Part shown: positions 53,239 to 64,000 of the stretch, piece after piece | Position numbering within the stretch: position 1 is the stretch's first letter | How the letters are laid out: the number at the start of each line of letters is the position of its first letter | From: Gongronella butleri | Taxonomy: Eukaryota > Mucoromycota > Mucoromycetes > Mucorales > Cunninghamellaceae | Length of the DNA: 64,000 nucleotides | Direction of reading: 5' to 3' | Assembly: GCA_025201375.1 (NCBI GenBank) | Contig: JAIWZP010000016.1 | Coordinates: forward strand, 372,001-436,000 | Translations under genes and position numbers: made by a program | The notes under the pieces: model-generated | What the model saw: the letters and a program-made list of their open reading frames with translations, nothing else | Told to the model about the DNA's origin: nothing | Databases searched by the model: none

Positions 53239-55374
53239 TGCTGTAGCATGTACACCTCAGGCTCGACAGGCAACCCAAAGGGCGTCGTACTCACGCACAA
53301 GAACATCGTCGGCGCCAGTATGTGCAATTCAAACAGGCTGTTTATGCGCAAAATCTCAACTTTTGTCGTTTTTTGTTCATAGTCGCGGGTGTCGATCGAC
53401 TTTTGGGCCATCTTATCACGGAAAATGACACAATTCTGGCTTATCTTCCCCTTGCACACGTGCTGGAATTTGCCGTGGAAAATGTACGGGATCCAATGGG
53501 GGTATTTTACGCGTCGACAAGCCTTGATCTCAACTTTTCCCCCCTTTTTTTGTGCGTGTGTTTGTAGGTGTGCATCTATTGGGGCGTGACGTTGGGCTAT
53601 GCGAGTGTGCGCACGCTGACGGACGCGTCGGTCCGCAATTGCAAGGGCGACATTAAGGAATTCCGACCAACGTTGATGACGGGCGTGCCTGCCGTTTGGG
53701 AGTCAATTCGGAAGGGTGTGCTTGGCAAGGTGAACGAAGCGTCGCCCAAGGCACAAAAGATTTTTCACAAGGCGTTTAAATCCAAGGCGTGGATGATGGA
53801 GCGCAAGCTTCCCACGACAGTCCTGGACAAACTGGTTTTTAACAAAATCCGCGAACAAGTCGGCGGACGGCTACGATTTGCTTTGAGTGGTGGTGCGCCC
53901 TTGTCAGTCGAGACGCAGCGCTTCCTCTCCGTGACAATTTGCCCAATTCTTGGTGGTTATGGCATGTAAGTGGGCAAAATTCATGAAAAAAAACGCGCAT
54001 GGGCTCTATAGGCCATGATGCGCGATAACACATCGGCTTGGGCTCTGTCTGCCATTGTGTCTCTTCGTGGGAATCTCATGTCCCTTTTTTCCTAGGACTG
54101 AAAGTACGTCAAAAGCAAATCATGGGGAAATAAGGTTTTCGTACAACATGACGCTCATTTTCTTTTACTTTTTTATCTCTCTCTCGACTGGATAAGGTTG
54201 CGGGTAAGTCATACACGTCCACCCAAGGATCAATTTGGTCTGGTGCTAGTGAAAATCAGACTGACAATCCTAATTTTGCTCTGTTTTATGTTATTTTTTT
54301 CGCTTTTAGAATGGCGTGTGTGATGGGCGTCGTAAGTGATTTCATCATACTTTGAATCCCAGACGGGTTGATAGCGAGCGCGATGAAAGCGGTCACTAGA
54401 GCAACTCGCAGAGAGCCGACGCGTAAAAAAAAAAGCAAAAAAACGTGGTGCTGACTCGTTTTTTCATCTTTACAGGAACAATTTGGCTATGGTCCTGTTG
54501 GAGCGCCCGTGCCGTGCGTCGAAGTGAAGCTTGTGGACGTGCCTGACGCGAATTACATGTCGACAAACTACCCCAAGCCGCAGGGCGAGATCTGGGTACG
54601 TGGCTCGGCCGTGACATCGGGCTACTGGAAGCGCGACGACGTGACCAAGGAAACTTTCACCGAGGATGGATGGCTCATGACCGGCGACATTGGCGAATGG
54701 AACGAAAATGGCACGCTTTCTGTCATTGATCGCAAGAAAAACTTGGTCAAACTGAGCAATGGCGAATACATCGCCTTGGAAAAGCTCGAATCCGTCTACA
54801 AGAGCTGTCTCTATGTGCTCAACATGTGTGTTTATGCCGACTCGCTGCTGCCGCGCCCGGTCGCGCTGGTGGTGCCTGTGGAGGCGACATTGAGGCAAAT
54901 GGCGACTGAAAATGGAGTGGATGGCGTCACGCAAGACATGGAAACCCTTTGTGCTGACCCCACATTGACAAAGGCTGTGCTGCAAGCTCTCTTAGCCCAG
55001 GGAAAAGAAGCTGGGCTCAAGCCGGCCGAGGGATTGGCCGCCGTGTATCTTTGTTCGGACGAATGGACCACCGAGACGGTAAAAAAAAAATACAAAAGCG
55101 TGACGCATGATTTCATGCTGATTTCTTTTCCAATTGACTTGGTTTTAGGGCTTGTTGACCGCTGCACAAAAGATCAAGCGTCAAGACATCGTCAAAAAAT
55201 ACAAATCCCAACTAGATGCTATGTAAGTTGCCCTTCATCGATACAATGGATGACCAATAGCGGCTTGCTGATCTTCTGCCTTCTTTTTACTTACTTTTTT
55301 TGCGCTTGATGCTCCCCTCTATTCCTTTGCTGGGCGGATTTATTTGTCACAGGAATGCAACACAAAAGGTTTAA
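52237..55374 (+). CDS. Long-chain-fatty-acid--CoA ligase
   Basis: Twelve exons: 52237-52628, 52732-52800, 52879-53148, 53247-53317, 53383-53483, 53568-53965, 54096-54103, 54197-54203, 54310-54331, 54476-55078, 55149-55222, 55353-55374 (678 residues, phases close). Exons 7 and 8 are 8 and 7 nt; together with exon 9 they rebuild the GYGMTES motif. Signatures: YKYLTYRQVAKETRFLGAGF; the AMP-binding P-loop MYTSGSTGNPKGVVLTHKN; YLPLAHVLEF; ALSGGAPLS; GYGPVGAPVPCVEVKLVD; GEIWVRGSAVTSGYWK; DGWLMTGDIGEWNENGTLSVIDRKKNLVKLSNGEYIALEKLE, which contains the fatty-acyl-CoA-synthetase signature. It activates long-chain fatty acids with ATP and CoA, as in yeast Faa1/Faa4 or animal ACSL. No clear C-terminal peroxisome signal; the N-terminus has no obvious membrane anchor. 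Confidence 0.95.
53199..53237 (+). repeat. 39-nt T homopolymer in an ACSL intron
   Basis: Unbroken T tract just before the acceptor GTGCTGTAG of the intron preceding the P-loop exon. Confidence 0.8.
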
Positions 55375-55912
55375 CGTTGCACAGCTCCTGATTGTCCCTG
55401 TCGCCTTTCATTTACAGAACCAGGTTGACCTATCTACTCTTTTACTTTCCAAGTGCTTCATTCTCCCTCTCTCGCTTTTATCGCACGCTTACACATACAC
55501 AATATCGCTCTGGTTTGCATCTTTTTCTTTGTAATTTTATAACTTTTTGCTAATTATCTAATAAATCAAACGCTGCTGACCTCCTCCAGTTGAGAAATGG
55601 AGCGTGATTTGTCAATTGGAAGAGCAAGGAACGTGTGCAACCGTGGATCCCCCGCGTGGGATGCCACAAACGAGCCTAAATCAGCCCACATTGGGTGTAA
55701 CGTCCTTCCCTGCGCGTCCCTTGGGCCCCTTGGGCCCTCGCGCGTGCGCATGTGTACGTTGCACATTTAATTCAACCATGACCATCATCTTTCCATCCCG
55801 TTACTCGGGCTCTTTCGTCATTATTTTTCTTTTCTTCTCTTTTTTTTTTTTTTTTTTTTTGTTATTTTGTATTTTTGCCGACTTTGTCGCATTCTTGCTT
55901 TATAGAGTGCAA
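55375..55912. other. Spacer and leader
   Basis: Trailer of the acyl-CoA ligase, then a T-rich stretch (T-run 55841-55860) that may be leader or an intron of the next gene. No separate gene. Confidence 0.4.
55560..55565 (+). terminator. AATAAA polyadenylation signal of the acyl-CoA ligase
   Basis: AATAAA about 185 bp after the stop. Confidence 0.45.
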
Positions 55913-57159
55913 ATGTCTGACCATCACAGAGCCATTGTATTGAAGCTGTTCTCGTCAGCTATGTCCGGGGCAGCCGCCTCGCCGCGAAAAATGCACCAGG
56001 AGCGCGGTTTCATCCCAACTTTCTCGATTCCGTCGATTCCGTCCATACCATGGCCATCACAGACCAATGGCGGAGGCAGCGCGACCACGGGCGGCGGCGC
56101 CAAGCAGACCACGGCAACCGGCAAGGCGCCGACAACGACCGCGCCTACGCCCAGTGCGGTAAAATCTGCATCAAGCGCATTGGCCACGCCGCCGCACGCG
56201 TCGTCCTTACCCGTCTCTTTGTCCACGTCTTTGCAGGCCTCGTCACCAACATCACAGATGGATTCCACGTCGACAGGCATTATGGTACGGCCCCCTCAGT
56301 GCCCACTTTCGTTTTCTTACTCATTTTTTTATTTCCATGCAGACCGTCACTGCGACAAACACCATGGCAGCCAATGGTACGACACACAACCAAGACTCTC
56401 CAGTTGCACCTGCATCCATTGCAGGTATCATCGTCGCGTCCGTTGCCACCATTGGCATGGTAATCCACGTTTTAGCGCTTTTGCCAAAAGAACACGGGTT
56501 TTCATTTTTTTTTTCTGGTTGTTTTTCGCACCCAGGTGATTGGCCTAGTGCTCTTTTTGTTTTACCGACGGAAAAAGTCGTCGAGTGATGGCATTGGCAC
56601 GACAGATCAGCCGAATTACCGGTCAAATGGCCCTGAGATGATGTGGACAAAGCCTCCTTCTGCAAGCCACGAGCCTTTTGGCATTCGAGCGGGTTCTGCG
56701 GCTCCTGGTGGTGAAAAAGAGCTATGGCGACCGTGGGATGGCGCGAGCGTGCCGCCGACTGATGAGGAAAGCGTGTTTGGCTACTATTACCTTGGCCCAA
56801 ATGGGCTTTCCGGCAAGGCCGGCAGCTTGCCATTGGACAAACTGCAATGGTTATACTACAATCCGACCGACATGAGCAGCGGTTCCAGCAGATCGCGCCA
56901 AAGCAAATGGGAATTCGTGCCTGGTAGCACCAAAAGCCGGTCAAGTCGCGATGACGACGGGGTTGCGCCTTTGGACAACGACTCTCGACCACGATTGGAC
57001 ACGCAGGACGCGCAGGACGCTTCAGGCGCGCTGGATCACGTCGCTCAGCACCACCGCACCCTCTCAAGCTTCAGTGACGGCGGATCCACCTTTCCATTTT
57101 CACCTCCAAGCCCAACTCACTCGCTGCAGCCACGGCCTACGTTCAACAGGCTGTCGTAG
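55913..57159 (+). CDS. Single-pass membrane protein, Ser/Thr-rich ectodomain
   Basis: Three exons: 55913-56284, 56343-56459, 56536-57159 (370 residues, phases close). After a short start the first half is Ser/Thr/Pro/Ala-rich, as in heavily O-glycosylated fungal cell-surface proteins. One membrane span follows, SIAGIIVASVATIGMVIGL and on to VLFLF, with a basic RRKKSSS stop-transfer signal. The rest is a polar cytosolic tail with WRPWDGA, GYYYLGPN and a Ser-rich end. The layout recalls Mid2/Wsc-type wall sensors, but I see no cysteine domain and no clear signal peptide at this start. An in-frame ATG at 55779 would add a very hydrophobic leader, and an unseen 5' exon is possible. The function is not known. 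Confidence 0.6.
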
Positions 57160-57194
57160 GCTCTTTGGCTTCCTCGTTATGCATCGAAAAAGTC

Positions 57195-57200
57195 AATAAA
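57195..57200 (+). terminator. AATAAA polyadenylation signal
   Basis: AATAAA 36 bp after the stop of the membrane-protein gene. Confidence 0.5.
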
Positions 57201-57499
57201 TCATTGTCTCAGCCAATCGTTTTCAAGAGTTTGTTGTAAAATTAAGGAGACTGGCTTCCAGCCCATGAAATGCCATGGAAAATCTGCCCCGGTCATTTCC
57301 CGGCTGTGGACATTTCTGAGCATGCAGCGGAATGACGATGCAAGTACGAAAGCATTTCCTTTTTGGGACACAAAGGACGCAAGCATGTCCAAATCCGGCT
57401 GCGGTTTTGTGAGGTTTTGACAAGCGGTGATGTTTCTTTCCTGATCTGGGTCGAACCTCCTCACGTCGCGCGGGGTTCATGCAAAATTATGTCAATGCC

Positions 57500-57507
57500 T
57501 ATAAAAG
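57500..57507 (+). promoter_or_regulatory. TATA box of AKR2
   Basis: TATAAAAG 72 bp before the AKR2 ATG. Confidence 0.6.
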
Positions 57508-57578
57508 ACGACCAGCGGTCCCATGCAATTGATTTTCCCATCTTTCAATCAAACAACAAAATCAACACGAAATCAACA

Positions 57579-59169
57579 ATGGAATACACTCGCTTGGGCA
57601 AGACTGGCTTGAAGGTAGCGCAAGCTTTGCCAAGCGAAGCCTACAGTATTGAACCATGCGTCTCATCTTTTTTTCTTAGGTGTCGCGTGTTTGTCTGGGG
57701 GCAATGAGTTTTGGTGATCCCAAATGGATGGGTGAAGGCGGCGCTTGGGTTCGCAATGAAGAGGAGTCGCTTAATATGATCCGTCTCGCATGGGAGGCAG
57801 GTATCAACTTCATTGACACGTAAGAACCTTGTGTAGTGCCGATCAAAAGTCGTGAAAATTCATGTTTTTGACTTTTTAGCGCCAATATCTACTCCAATGG
57901 CGTCTCGGAGCAAATCGTCGGCAAGGCCATTAAGAAATTCAACATCCCTCGCAGCCGTGTTGTCGTTGGTAAGTCGATCAAAAAAAAAAAAGAGAAAGAG
58001 GCGCTGACAGCTCTGTTTTCTGCATCAATTCAGCCACCAAGTGCTTTTTCCCCATGTTCGAGGGCCCTGAGCAAGAGAACATGATGACCGTGCCTCCCAC
58101 GGACCCGCGCCTCATCAACAACATGGTGCGTAAAAGAAAAAGAAAAAGCATGTCGCATATAATACTCAACTTATTGCTTCTGTAGGGTCTCAGCCGCAAG
58201 CATATCATGGATGCCGTGGACAGCTCGCTTAAGCGCCTTGATATGGATTACATTGACATTTTGTACATTCACCGTTTCGACCCTGTAAGAAAATTGAAGA
58301 AAAAAAAATGACCATTGAGGGCATTGTGGCTGACAAGTTACTTGAATTCTTTCAAATTTGCAGAACACGCCCATTGAGGAGACCATGGAGGCTCTGCACG
58401 ACCTTGTCAAGGCCGGCAAGGTCCGCTACTTGGGTGCCAGCAGCATGCACGCCTGGCAATTTGTGCGCATGAACGCGGTCGCTGAAAAGAACGGTTGGAC
58501 GCAATTTGTCGTCATGCAGGTAAGCATCATATACAAACACGCATGCGCGCCTATTGTCACGATCTCACGCTTCAATACGCCCTTTAGAACTACTATAATG
58601 CCTTGTATCGCGAAGAGGAGCGCGAAATGATGCCCTATTTGAAGGATCAGGGCATTGGCATGGCCCCTTGGTCGCCTCGTAAGCCTGAAACAGCCTCCAA
58701 ATCGAATTGTGCCTAAAGTGACGTGTTTTATTCGCCTTTTGTGCTATAGTTGCCCAAGGCTTGCTCGCTCGTGACATTGGTGAAAAGACACCTCGCACGG
58801 AACACGATTTCATTCTCAATTTCCTCTTTGGTGGTGGCTTCTCGGACGCTGACAAGGCCATCATGAACCGCGTGGGCGAATTGGCCACCAAGCGCGGTGT
58901 GTCGCGCTCTCAGGTAAAGCTCAAACGGATAAAATGTGGCGTCAACGCGTCCAATTGCTCATTTTGCTTTTTTTTTTTTTTTGTATTACTAGATTGCCAC
59001 CGCCTGGGTCTTGGCCAAGGATGTCGTTTCGTCGCCCATCCTGGGTCTTGGCAAGGAACAATACCTGCGTGATGCCGTGGCTGCCGTCAAGCTCAAGCTG
59101 ACCGACGAAGAAATCAAGTTTATCGACGAGCCTTATCAGCCTAAGAAGGTGGTTGGCCACCAAGTGTAG
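57579..59169 (+). CDS. Aldo/keto reductase 2
   Basis: Nine exons: 57579-57614, 57680-57819, 57880-57968, 58034-58125, 58186-58284, 58364-58519, 58588-58678, 58750-58913, 58993-59169 (347 residues, phases close). The tetrad is intact: Asp58 (NFIDTA), Tyr63, Lys91 (ATK), His148 (YIHRFD). It shares long identical stretches with AKR1 ([44 protein letters not shown]) and is closest to AKR3, with which it shares length and the [11 protein letters not shown] start. NADPH-dependent reductase; substrate unknown. Compared with AKR1 it has no micro-exon and has an extra intron inside PWSPL. Confidence 0.93.
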
Positions 59170-59184
59170 TTGAAGATCATACTG

Positions 59185-59190
59185 AATAAA
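59185..59190 (+). terminator. AATAAA polyadenylation signal of AKR2
   Basis: AATAAA 16 bp after the AKR2 stop. Confidence 0.55.
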
Positions 59191-59759
59191 ACGAAACAGC
59201 TTTTGAATTTGTAATTACTTGGCAAGGTCAAAGCAAAAATGTTTATGTAAATCGCCCCTTTTATATTATGGCTCGCGAGCATTATAACAGAACATGTCCG
59301 AATACAAACGCTATCACCGCTTTGCCTCACTCATTCACTTGGAGGTCCTACATGCATTGAGTAGCTCAGCCCTCATCAAGAAAATGGCCAAAAGCTTGAT
59401 TCGAGTTCGGTTTTTCGATTTATCGTTCAAGGGCAGACACTGAGCCTGCAAACAATATGTGACTTTTTCATGTCTACCACAAACGACAGCTTGTTCAACT
59501 TTGACAAAGATTGAATCGTTGTAAGGCCAGAAAACTTCAATTGACGCGCTTTTAACATTTTTGTGCTTTTTGTTCCATGATGTTTGTGTGACGCGTACTA
59601 TCAAGTTTAAAGCAGAAAACTTGGGCTGTTGTGGCCGCGCATTGTGCAATAAAACAGACAAGTCTTGGGTGATTTGTGGAGAATTCGCGGTGAGTACTTG
59701 TTTTTGCTATATTAGATAATTTTTCTAGAAAACTGGGATGCACAAGAATGTTTTTCTTG

Positions 59760-60600
59760 CTTGAGTTGTGACTGAAGTCGTTCCCGTTCAAATGAGCCTA
59801 CCCTCAAAGCACTGCGGCCGCGGGATGGCGTGCGATCACGATTTTTAAAAATCAATAAATTTTAAGGGGGTACAGTCACTGATTTGAAAAAGGTAAATTT
59901 ACGACTTCAGATCGCTACGCCAATCAACTACATGGTAAACGCTTGCCATTTACCAATAAAAACACAATAAAACCTGGGTTTTATTAGCTCGTTTCTGCAA
60001 AACATGCGTTTGTGGTCTTATTTTCAATTCAAGGCCATCTCAATGAAAAGTACCCATATCTCCGAAAAACAAGCACCATCCAAAAGAGCATTGTGCGCTG
60101 CATACTTTGACATTGATGATCGCTGAATAAAGTAATTTTTTGGGCATTTTTAATAGGTTTCAAAGTCATATACTGTGTATTTTTCGACGCGTGAAAAATC
60201 GCGTCAAACGCGGCTTTATACGCTGCTCTTTCTATTCATATTCATGCAACTGGATGGTCTCCTTATAGTGAACACATCAGCGTGGCTCTATGGACGAGTT
60301 TTTCCCGTGTAATTTGCGGTTGAAATTTAACTAAAATCGCTCCTTTCTCGTCAATCACCAGACGGATCTCGCTTGTTTTGCCATTTTACGTGGTTTTCCC
60401 TGATGGTCTTTCTTATGTGCAAATTTGGCTGGGTTCTGAAGATCTTGTTTTTTTGATTTAGGTTTTGGAGTTCATTGCGGTTGGTTTTTTTATTTGCGTA
60501 TGGCGCGAAACCGGTGTATTGTGACAGCTCCAAGATGCGTCCCGTCGCGTTTTAAAATTCTATTTCACATTATGACGCGTTTTGAGGCAATTTCAGTGAC
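59760..60600. repeat. Decayed dispersed repeat, copy B
   Basis: Colinear with about 26190-27060, with the same ordered landmarks (GGGGTACAGTCA, ACATGGTAAAC, TATCTCCGA, TTTTCGACGCGTGAAAAA, CAGCTCCAAGATGCG). As with copy A, it lies downstream of an AKR gene. Stops interrupt all frames. Confidence 0.65.
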
Positions 60601-61450
60601 ATGCTGGCAAGCTGTACTTGACTAGCTGCTAACATTGTTGATTTTTCAATTTACTCCAACAACTCTTGTTCAAAGGATCCCAAATAAGAATCAAGTAGTG
60701 GCTGACGTAAAGCCTCAACGATGCCAAATTTTCCTGGTAATACGCTTGTGCACTGGCGAGAAATGTGCAAATCAGAGCCAAATCAACCTTTTGCAGAGCC
60801 AAATCACAGAAAAGAGAACCCAATAAAATTATTTTGGGACGCATGCAATTTTTGCTCCTTTTTCCGTTCATTCGTTTGCAACCACACAACGTTTTGCTTG
60901 CTTGGCGCTGTCCCCGTCAAAAAGTTGACCAGAATGATGAATTATTTTTTCCCTCTTGGGCATCTCCATAAAAAGTCGCTCAAATGGCTCCAAATTTAAA
61001 CCATTGATGATCGAGGCAAGATGCTCAAAGTCGATCAAGCCAAATACTCGATCGTTTTACGCTTTTTCAGCAATTGGTTTGTACAATCTTATCATAAGAT
61101 TCTATATTTTTAGTCCCATCTACTCTAGGTATTGGAACAGAGACCTCAAACTCGGTATAATTGTTTTTATGCGCAAAGGGCGGTATAAAGCCAAAGCTGA
61201 CAGACGTCGAATCTCTGTAACACGAGAAATCAAAATATTAGTGTATTTTGACGATTTCATACATTGTCCAATGCTGCGCAAGTTTTCATGCCTCAAGCAG
61301 CCTTGTTGACGCTTTAGGTCATTGTTACTCGTGTTCTGTATCAATTAAAAACGGACATCAACAACGTGAAAACCAAGAAAGCTGCTATTGGAGATTTTGG
61401 ACATTCAAAATGACGCGTGGTATTGCAAATTTATAAAAGAAATTGTATTG

Positions 61451-61456
61451 TTTATT
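61451..61456 (-). terminator. AATAAA polyadenylation signal of AKR3
   Basis: Minus-strand AATAAA about 80 bp after the AKR3 stop. Confidence 0.5.
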
Positions 61457-61534
61457 GAGTTGAATCAGTTGGACTGAGTGAAAAGGAACTCATTCGAGCA
61501 CCGTCTGTCTATGCTAGGATGAATTGGATCCTGT

Positions 61535-63040
61535 TTACTTGTGGTAGCCGACGACAGGCTTGGGCTGGTAAGCCTCATCAATGTACTTTTCCTCTTCGTC
61601 GGTCAGCTTGAGCTTCACGGCAGCCACGGCATCGCGCAGGTAGCGTTCCTTGCCAAGACCAAGAATGGGAGAGGTGACGAAGGGCTTCTTCAGCGACCAA
61701 GCAATAGCAATCTATAGAAAAGGTGAGTGAATTGCTCAAATGGCTCAATTTCTGATTTTGAGTGTACCTGAGCACGTGACACACCGCGCTTTTCGGCCAG
61801 ATCGCCGACACGGTTGATGATCGTCTTGTCAGCTTCCGAGAACCCGCCGCCAAACAGAGCATTCAAAATGAAATCATCGGAAGAGCGCACCGTCTTTTCA
61901 TTGAGAGGGCGTGCGAGCAAACCTTGGCTCAAAGGCGACCTGTGGTTTGCAATGGAAAATACATCAGTGACTGCATAATGGTGAAAAAAGGGCAAATATT
62001 ACCAAGGGGCCATGGCAATGTTTTGATCTTGCAAATAAGGCACCATTTCGCGTTCTTCCTCGCGATACAAGGCATTGTGATAGTTCTATGGGTTGAATGC
62101 AGTGTGTGAGAATCTAGACATGCAGCAAGTTGGGGTGGTTTTTTTTTTTTTTTTTTTTACCTGCATGACCACAAGTTGCGTCCACCCGTTTTTCTCGGCG
62201 ACGGCATTCAAACGCACGAATTGCCAAGCAGACATGCTGCTGGCACCCAAATAGCGAACCTTGCCGGCCTTGACAAGGTCGTGCAAGGCTTCCATGGTCT
62301 CCTCCATTGGGGTGTTCTGTCAAAAATAAAGAAAAAAAGGAAATATGAATGCTTGCATCCTACAAAATCTAAGCGTCTCTTACATTATCGAAGCGGTGAA
62401 TGTACAGAATGTCGAGATAATCCAGTTGGAGGCGCTCAAGCGATGCATAAACCGAGTCAAAGATCACTTTGCGCGAAAGACCCTACGAAAAGGAATGAAA
62501 AATGTATAAGCACCCCCTGACTAACGCATTTTTTTCGTTTGTTTTTCTCACCATGCCATTGATGAGACGCAGATCGTTGGGAGGCACCGTCAGCAGATTG
62601 TCGGAGGAACCTTGGTCAAAGACAGGGAAGTACACCTTGCTAGCCACGACCACCTGGCTGCGTGGGATATTGAATTTTTTAATTGCCTTGCCGACAATGA
62701 TCTCGCTCAGACCATTGGAGTACACGTTGGCCCTGTCGCGATGGAAAAAAAAAGGTAAGTTTCGTTCTATTCATACTTGGCCGTGTCCATTTTACGTGTC
62801 AATAAAGTTCACGCCGGCTTCCCAAGCCAAACGAAGCATGTTGAGAGAGCTCTCCTCATCCTGCACCCAGGAGCCAGCTTGGCCCATCCATTGAGGGTTG
62901 CCAAACGACATGCAGCCAATGCAAATCTTCGAGACCCTGCAACACGACAACAAAATGCAAAAAAGTGAGTTTCTGAAGCTCCCCTTGACCGCGGCTCCTT
63001 CTTACTGAAGACCAGTCTTGCCCAAGCGAGTGTATTCCAT
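61535..63040 (-). CDS. Aldo/keto reductase 3
   Basis: Eight exons on the minus strand: 63006-63040, 62796-62936, 62552-62732, 62384-62482, 62161-62316, 62003-62085, 61768-61939, 61535-61711 (347 residues, phases close). The tetrad is intact: Asp58, Tyr63, Lys91 (here ASK rather than ATK), His148. [30 protein letters not shown] at the start and [32 protein letters not shown] and [13 protein letters not shown] mark it as the same subfamily as AKR1 and AKR2. The intron before the Lys motif found in AKR1 and AKR2 is absent, and an intron splits the Trp codon of PWSPL. NADPH-dependent reductase, substrate unknown. Confidence 0.93.
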
Positions 63041-64000
63041 TGTTGAGTGGTTTTTGTTTTGAGTTGTTGTTGAGTTGTTGATGAAAGTAATGAAAAAAAA
63101 AGAATTGTGTCTTTGACGCGTTGTATTTATACGCGTCGGATCAGCGAGGTGATGGGACGAGGCGGGCGCTCTTCCCGATTAGGCAAAACACGACTTCTTG
63201 CTTGGGTTTAGGGAAGTCCGCCAGGCAGATGAGCAAGATGTTGCGTCAGGAAGTGCTAAAAAAGGCAAGGGCTTTGCGCACACTCTCCACATTTGTTTCG
63301 ATGGATCGTCCGGGATTAAGTTCAAGCGTCGTACATTCTGCCACACTACTTGCAAGACTCGGAATCAAACGTTCCACGAACAGTGGCGGAAGAGCGCAGA
63401 AAACGCGGCTTTGCAATGATGTTGTTGTCGTTTCGATATTTTTTCCCAGCACAGCCTTGTTTACCCTCTTTGCTTAGAGCGTGGTGAACATGGACCATGA
63501 TCCTTTTGGTGGGCGAGTGGTAAACAGGTGCTCAGATGGACCACTGTCTTGACAGATTTCACAAAATCATTTTCTTTTGATCCGAGTCGGATCGGCCCGA
63601 CCCGACTTTATTTTTCTCGGATGATTGGAACAGTCGTTGTTCCAAGCACACGGAATCTGAGCAACAGGCAACTTTTTCGACAGCCCAACAATTGCCCAAA
63701 AGGGAAAAAGGGGTAGCATTGGAACGAACAGCGGTGCCCGCCGCCATTGGCTGCTAGGTTTCTTACTAAGCGCGGCCTGTGCACAAAAAAAAAAAAAAAA
63801 GAAAACCAAGCTCGAGTGCGCCTTGTGCTACGCTTTGCAAAAATTCGATGCCCTCTCATTTTGCTCCACTCCGGCTCGCTGTCCTGTGCTAACACCTGTA
63901 TCAATTGTCATTCTTTTGCCTATTTGTACCAGCCGACCGATTAGGCACAGCGTCGTTCGAGCCCTCACACGAGCCGAATCATAAAACCAACGAAAATCAC
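63041..64000. other. Upstream region of AKR3 and window edge
   Basis: Beyond the AKR3 promoter no gene is recognised to the end of the window. Confidence 0.45.
63124..63131 (-). promoter_or_regulatory. TATA box of AKR3
   Basis: Minus-strand TATAAATA 84 bp before the AKR3 ATG. Confidence 0.6.

Larger units (their letters stand above)
57160..57578. other. Short spacer with the AKR2 promoter
   Basis: Contains the trailer of the membrane-protein gene and the AKR2 promoter. Nothing else recognised. Confidence 0.45.
59170..61534. other. Repeat-bearing spacer between convergent AKR2 and AKR3
   Basis: 2.4 kb without an intact gene. It holds copy B of the dispersed repeat. Confidence 0.6.

Noticed and set aside
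1..64000. CRISPR arrays, prokaryotic operons, toxin or viral genes
   Set aside because: No regularly spaced repeats of the right size, no such protein families seen, and introns show the DNA is eukaryotic.

Overview
This window is nuclear DNA from a fungus, most likely an early-diverging (Mucoromycota-type) one. Genes are compact and intron-rich: 50-110 nt introns, GT-AG ends, T-rich tracts before the acceptor, and pyrimidine-rich leaders. The families include several typical of fungi: IMPACT/Yih1, mitoribosomal mL60, Rrp1, Svp26/TEX261, Nst1, Bmt6, fungal/plant-type Fpg, V-ATPase subunit H and an Iqg1/Rng2-type IQGAP. The lineage is an inference from gene content and style. I see no rRNA, no intact tRNA, no CRISPR array and no prokaryotic operon structure. 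All gene models were spliced by hand from the sequence; exon phases were checked and close in nearly every case.

Layout. 1-1.9 kb: a helix-turn-helix ORF and a motif-rich spacer. 1.9-9.6 kb: YIH1 (+), mL60 (-) head-to-head with RRP1 (+), then SVP26 (-) and NST1 (-). 9.6-14.6 kb: gene-poor, then an unknown ORF and a two-domain HTH/Myb-like regulator. 15.5-23.5 kb: dense housekeeping block with a PXMP2/Mpv17 protein (-), BMT6 (-), Fpg (-) head-to-head with V-ATPase H (+), and an FKBP-TPR protein (-). 24-32.9 kb: aldo/keto reductase 1 (+), 2.4 kb of decayed repeat, and a 15-exon IQGAP (-). 34.5-37.1 kb: transketolase (+). 37.1-42.3 kb: repeat-rich island with two MITE-like elements (one hAT-type with a tRNA-like core, one TA-flanked) and clusters of TACTGTA/TACAGTA palindromes. 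42.3-47.6 kb: a divergent poly(A)-polymerase-like gene, an alpha/beta hydrolase and U2B''. 49.2-49.5 kb: a 60-residue CxxC protein. 52.2-57.2 kb: long-chain acyl-CoA synthetase and a single-pass membrane protein. 57.6-63.0 kb: aldo/keto reductases 2 (+) and 3 (-), tail to tail around a second copy of the decayed repeat.

The genes do not form one pathway. Themes are ribosome biogenesis (RRP1, BMT6, mL60), RNA processing (U2B'', PAP-like), membrane and organelle function (SVP26, PXMP2, V-ATPase H, ACSL) and NADPH/redox metabolism (transketolase and three AKRs). The points most worth a second look are the hAT-like MITE with a pol III-type core, the PAP-like protein lacking catalytic aspartates, the shared repeat next to the AKR copies, a GC-AG intron, and a set of 7-9 nt micro-exons.
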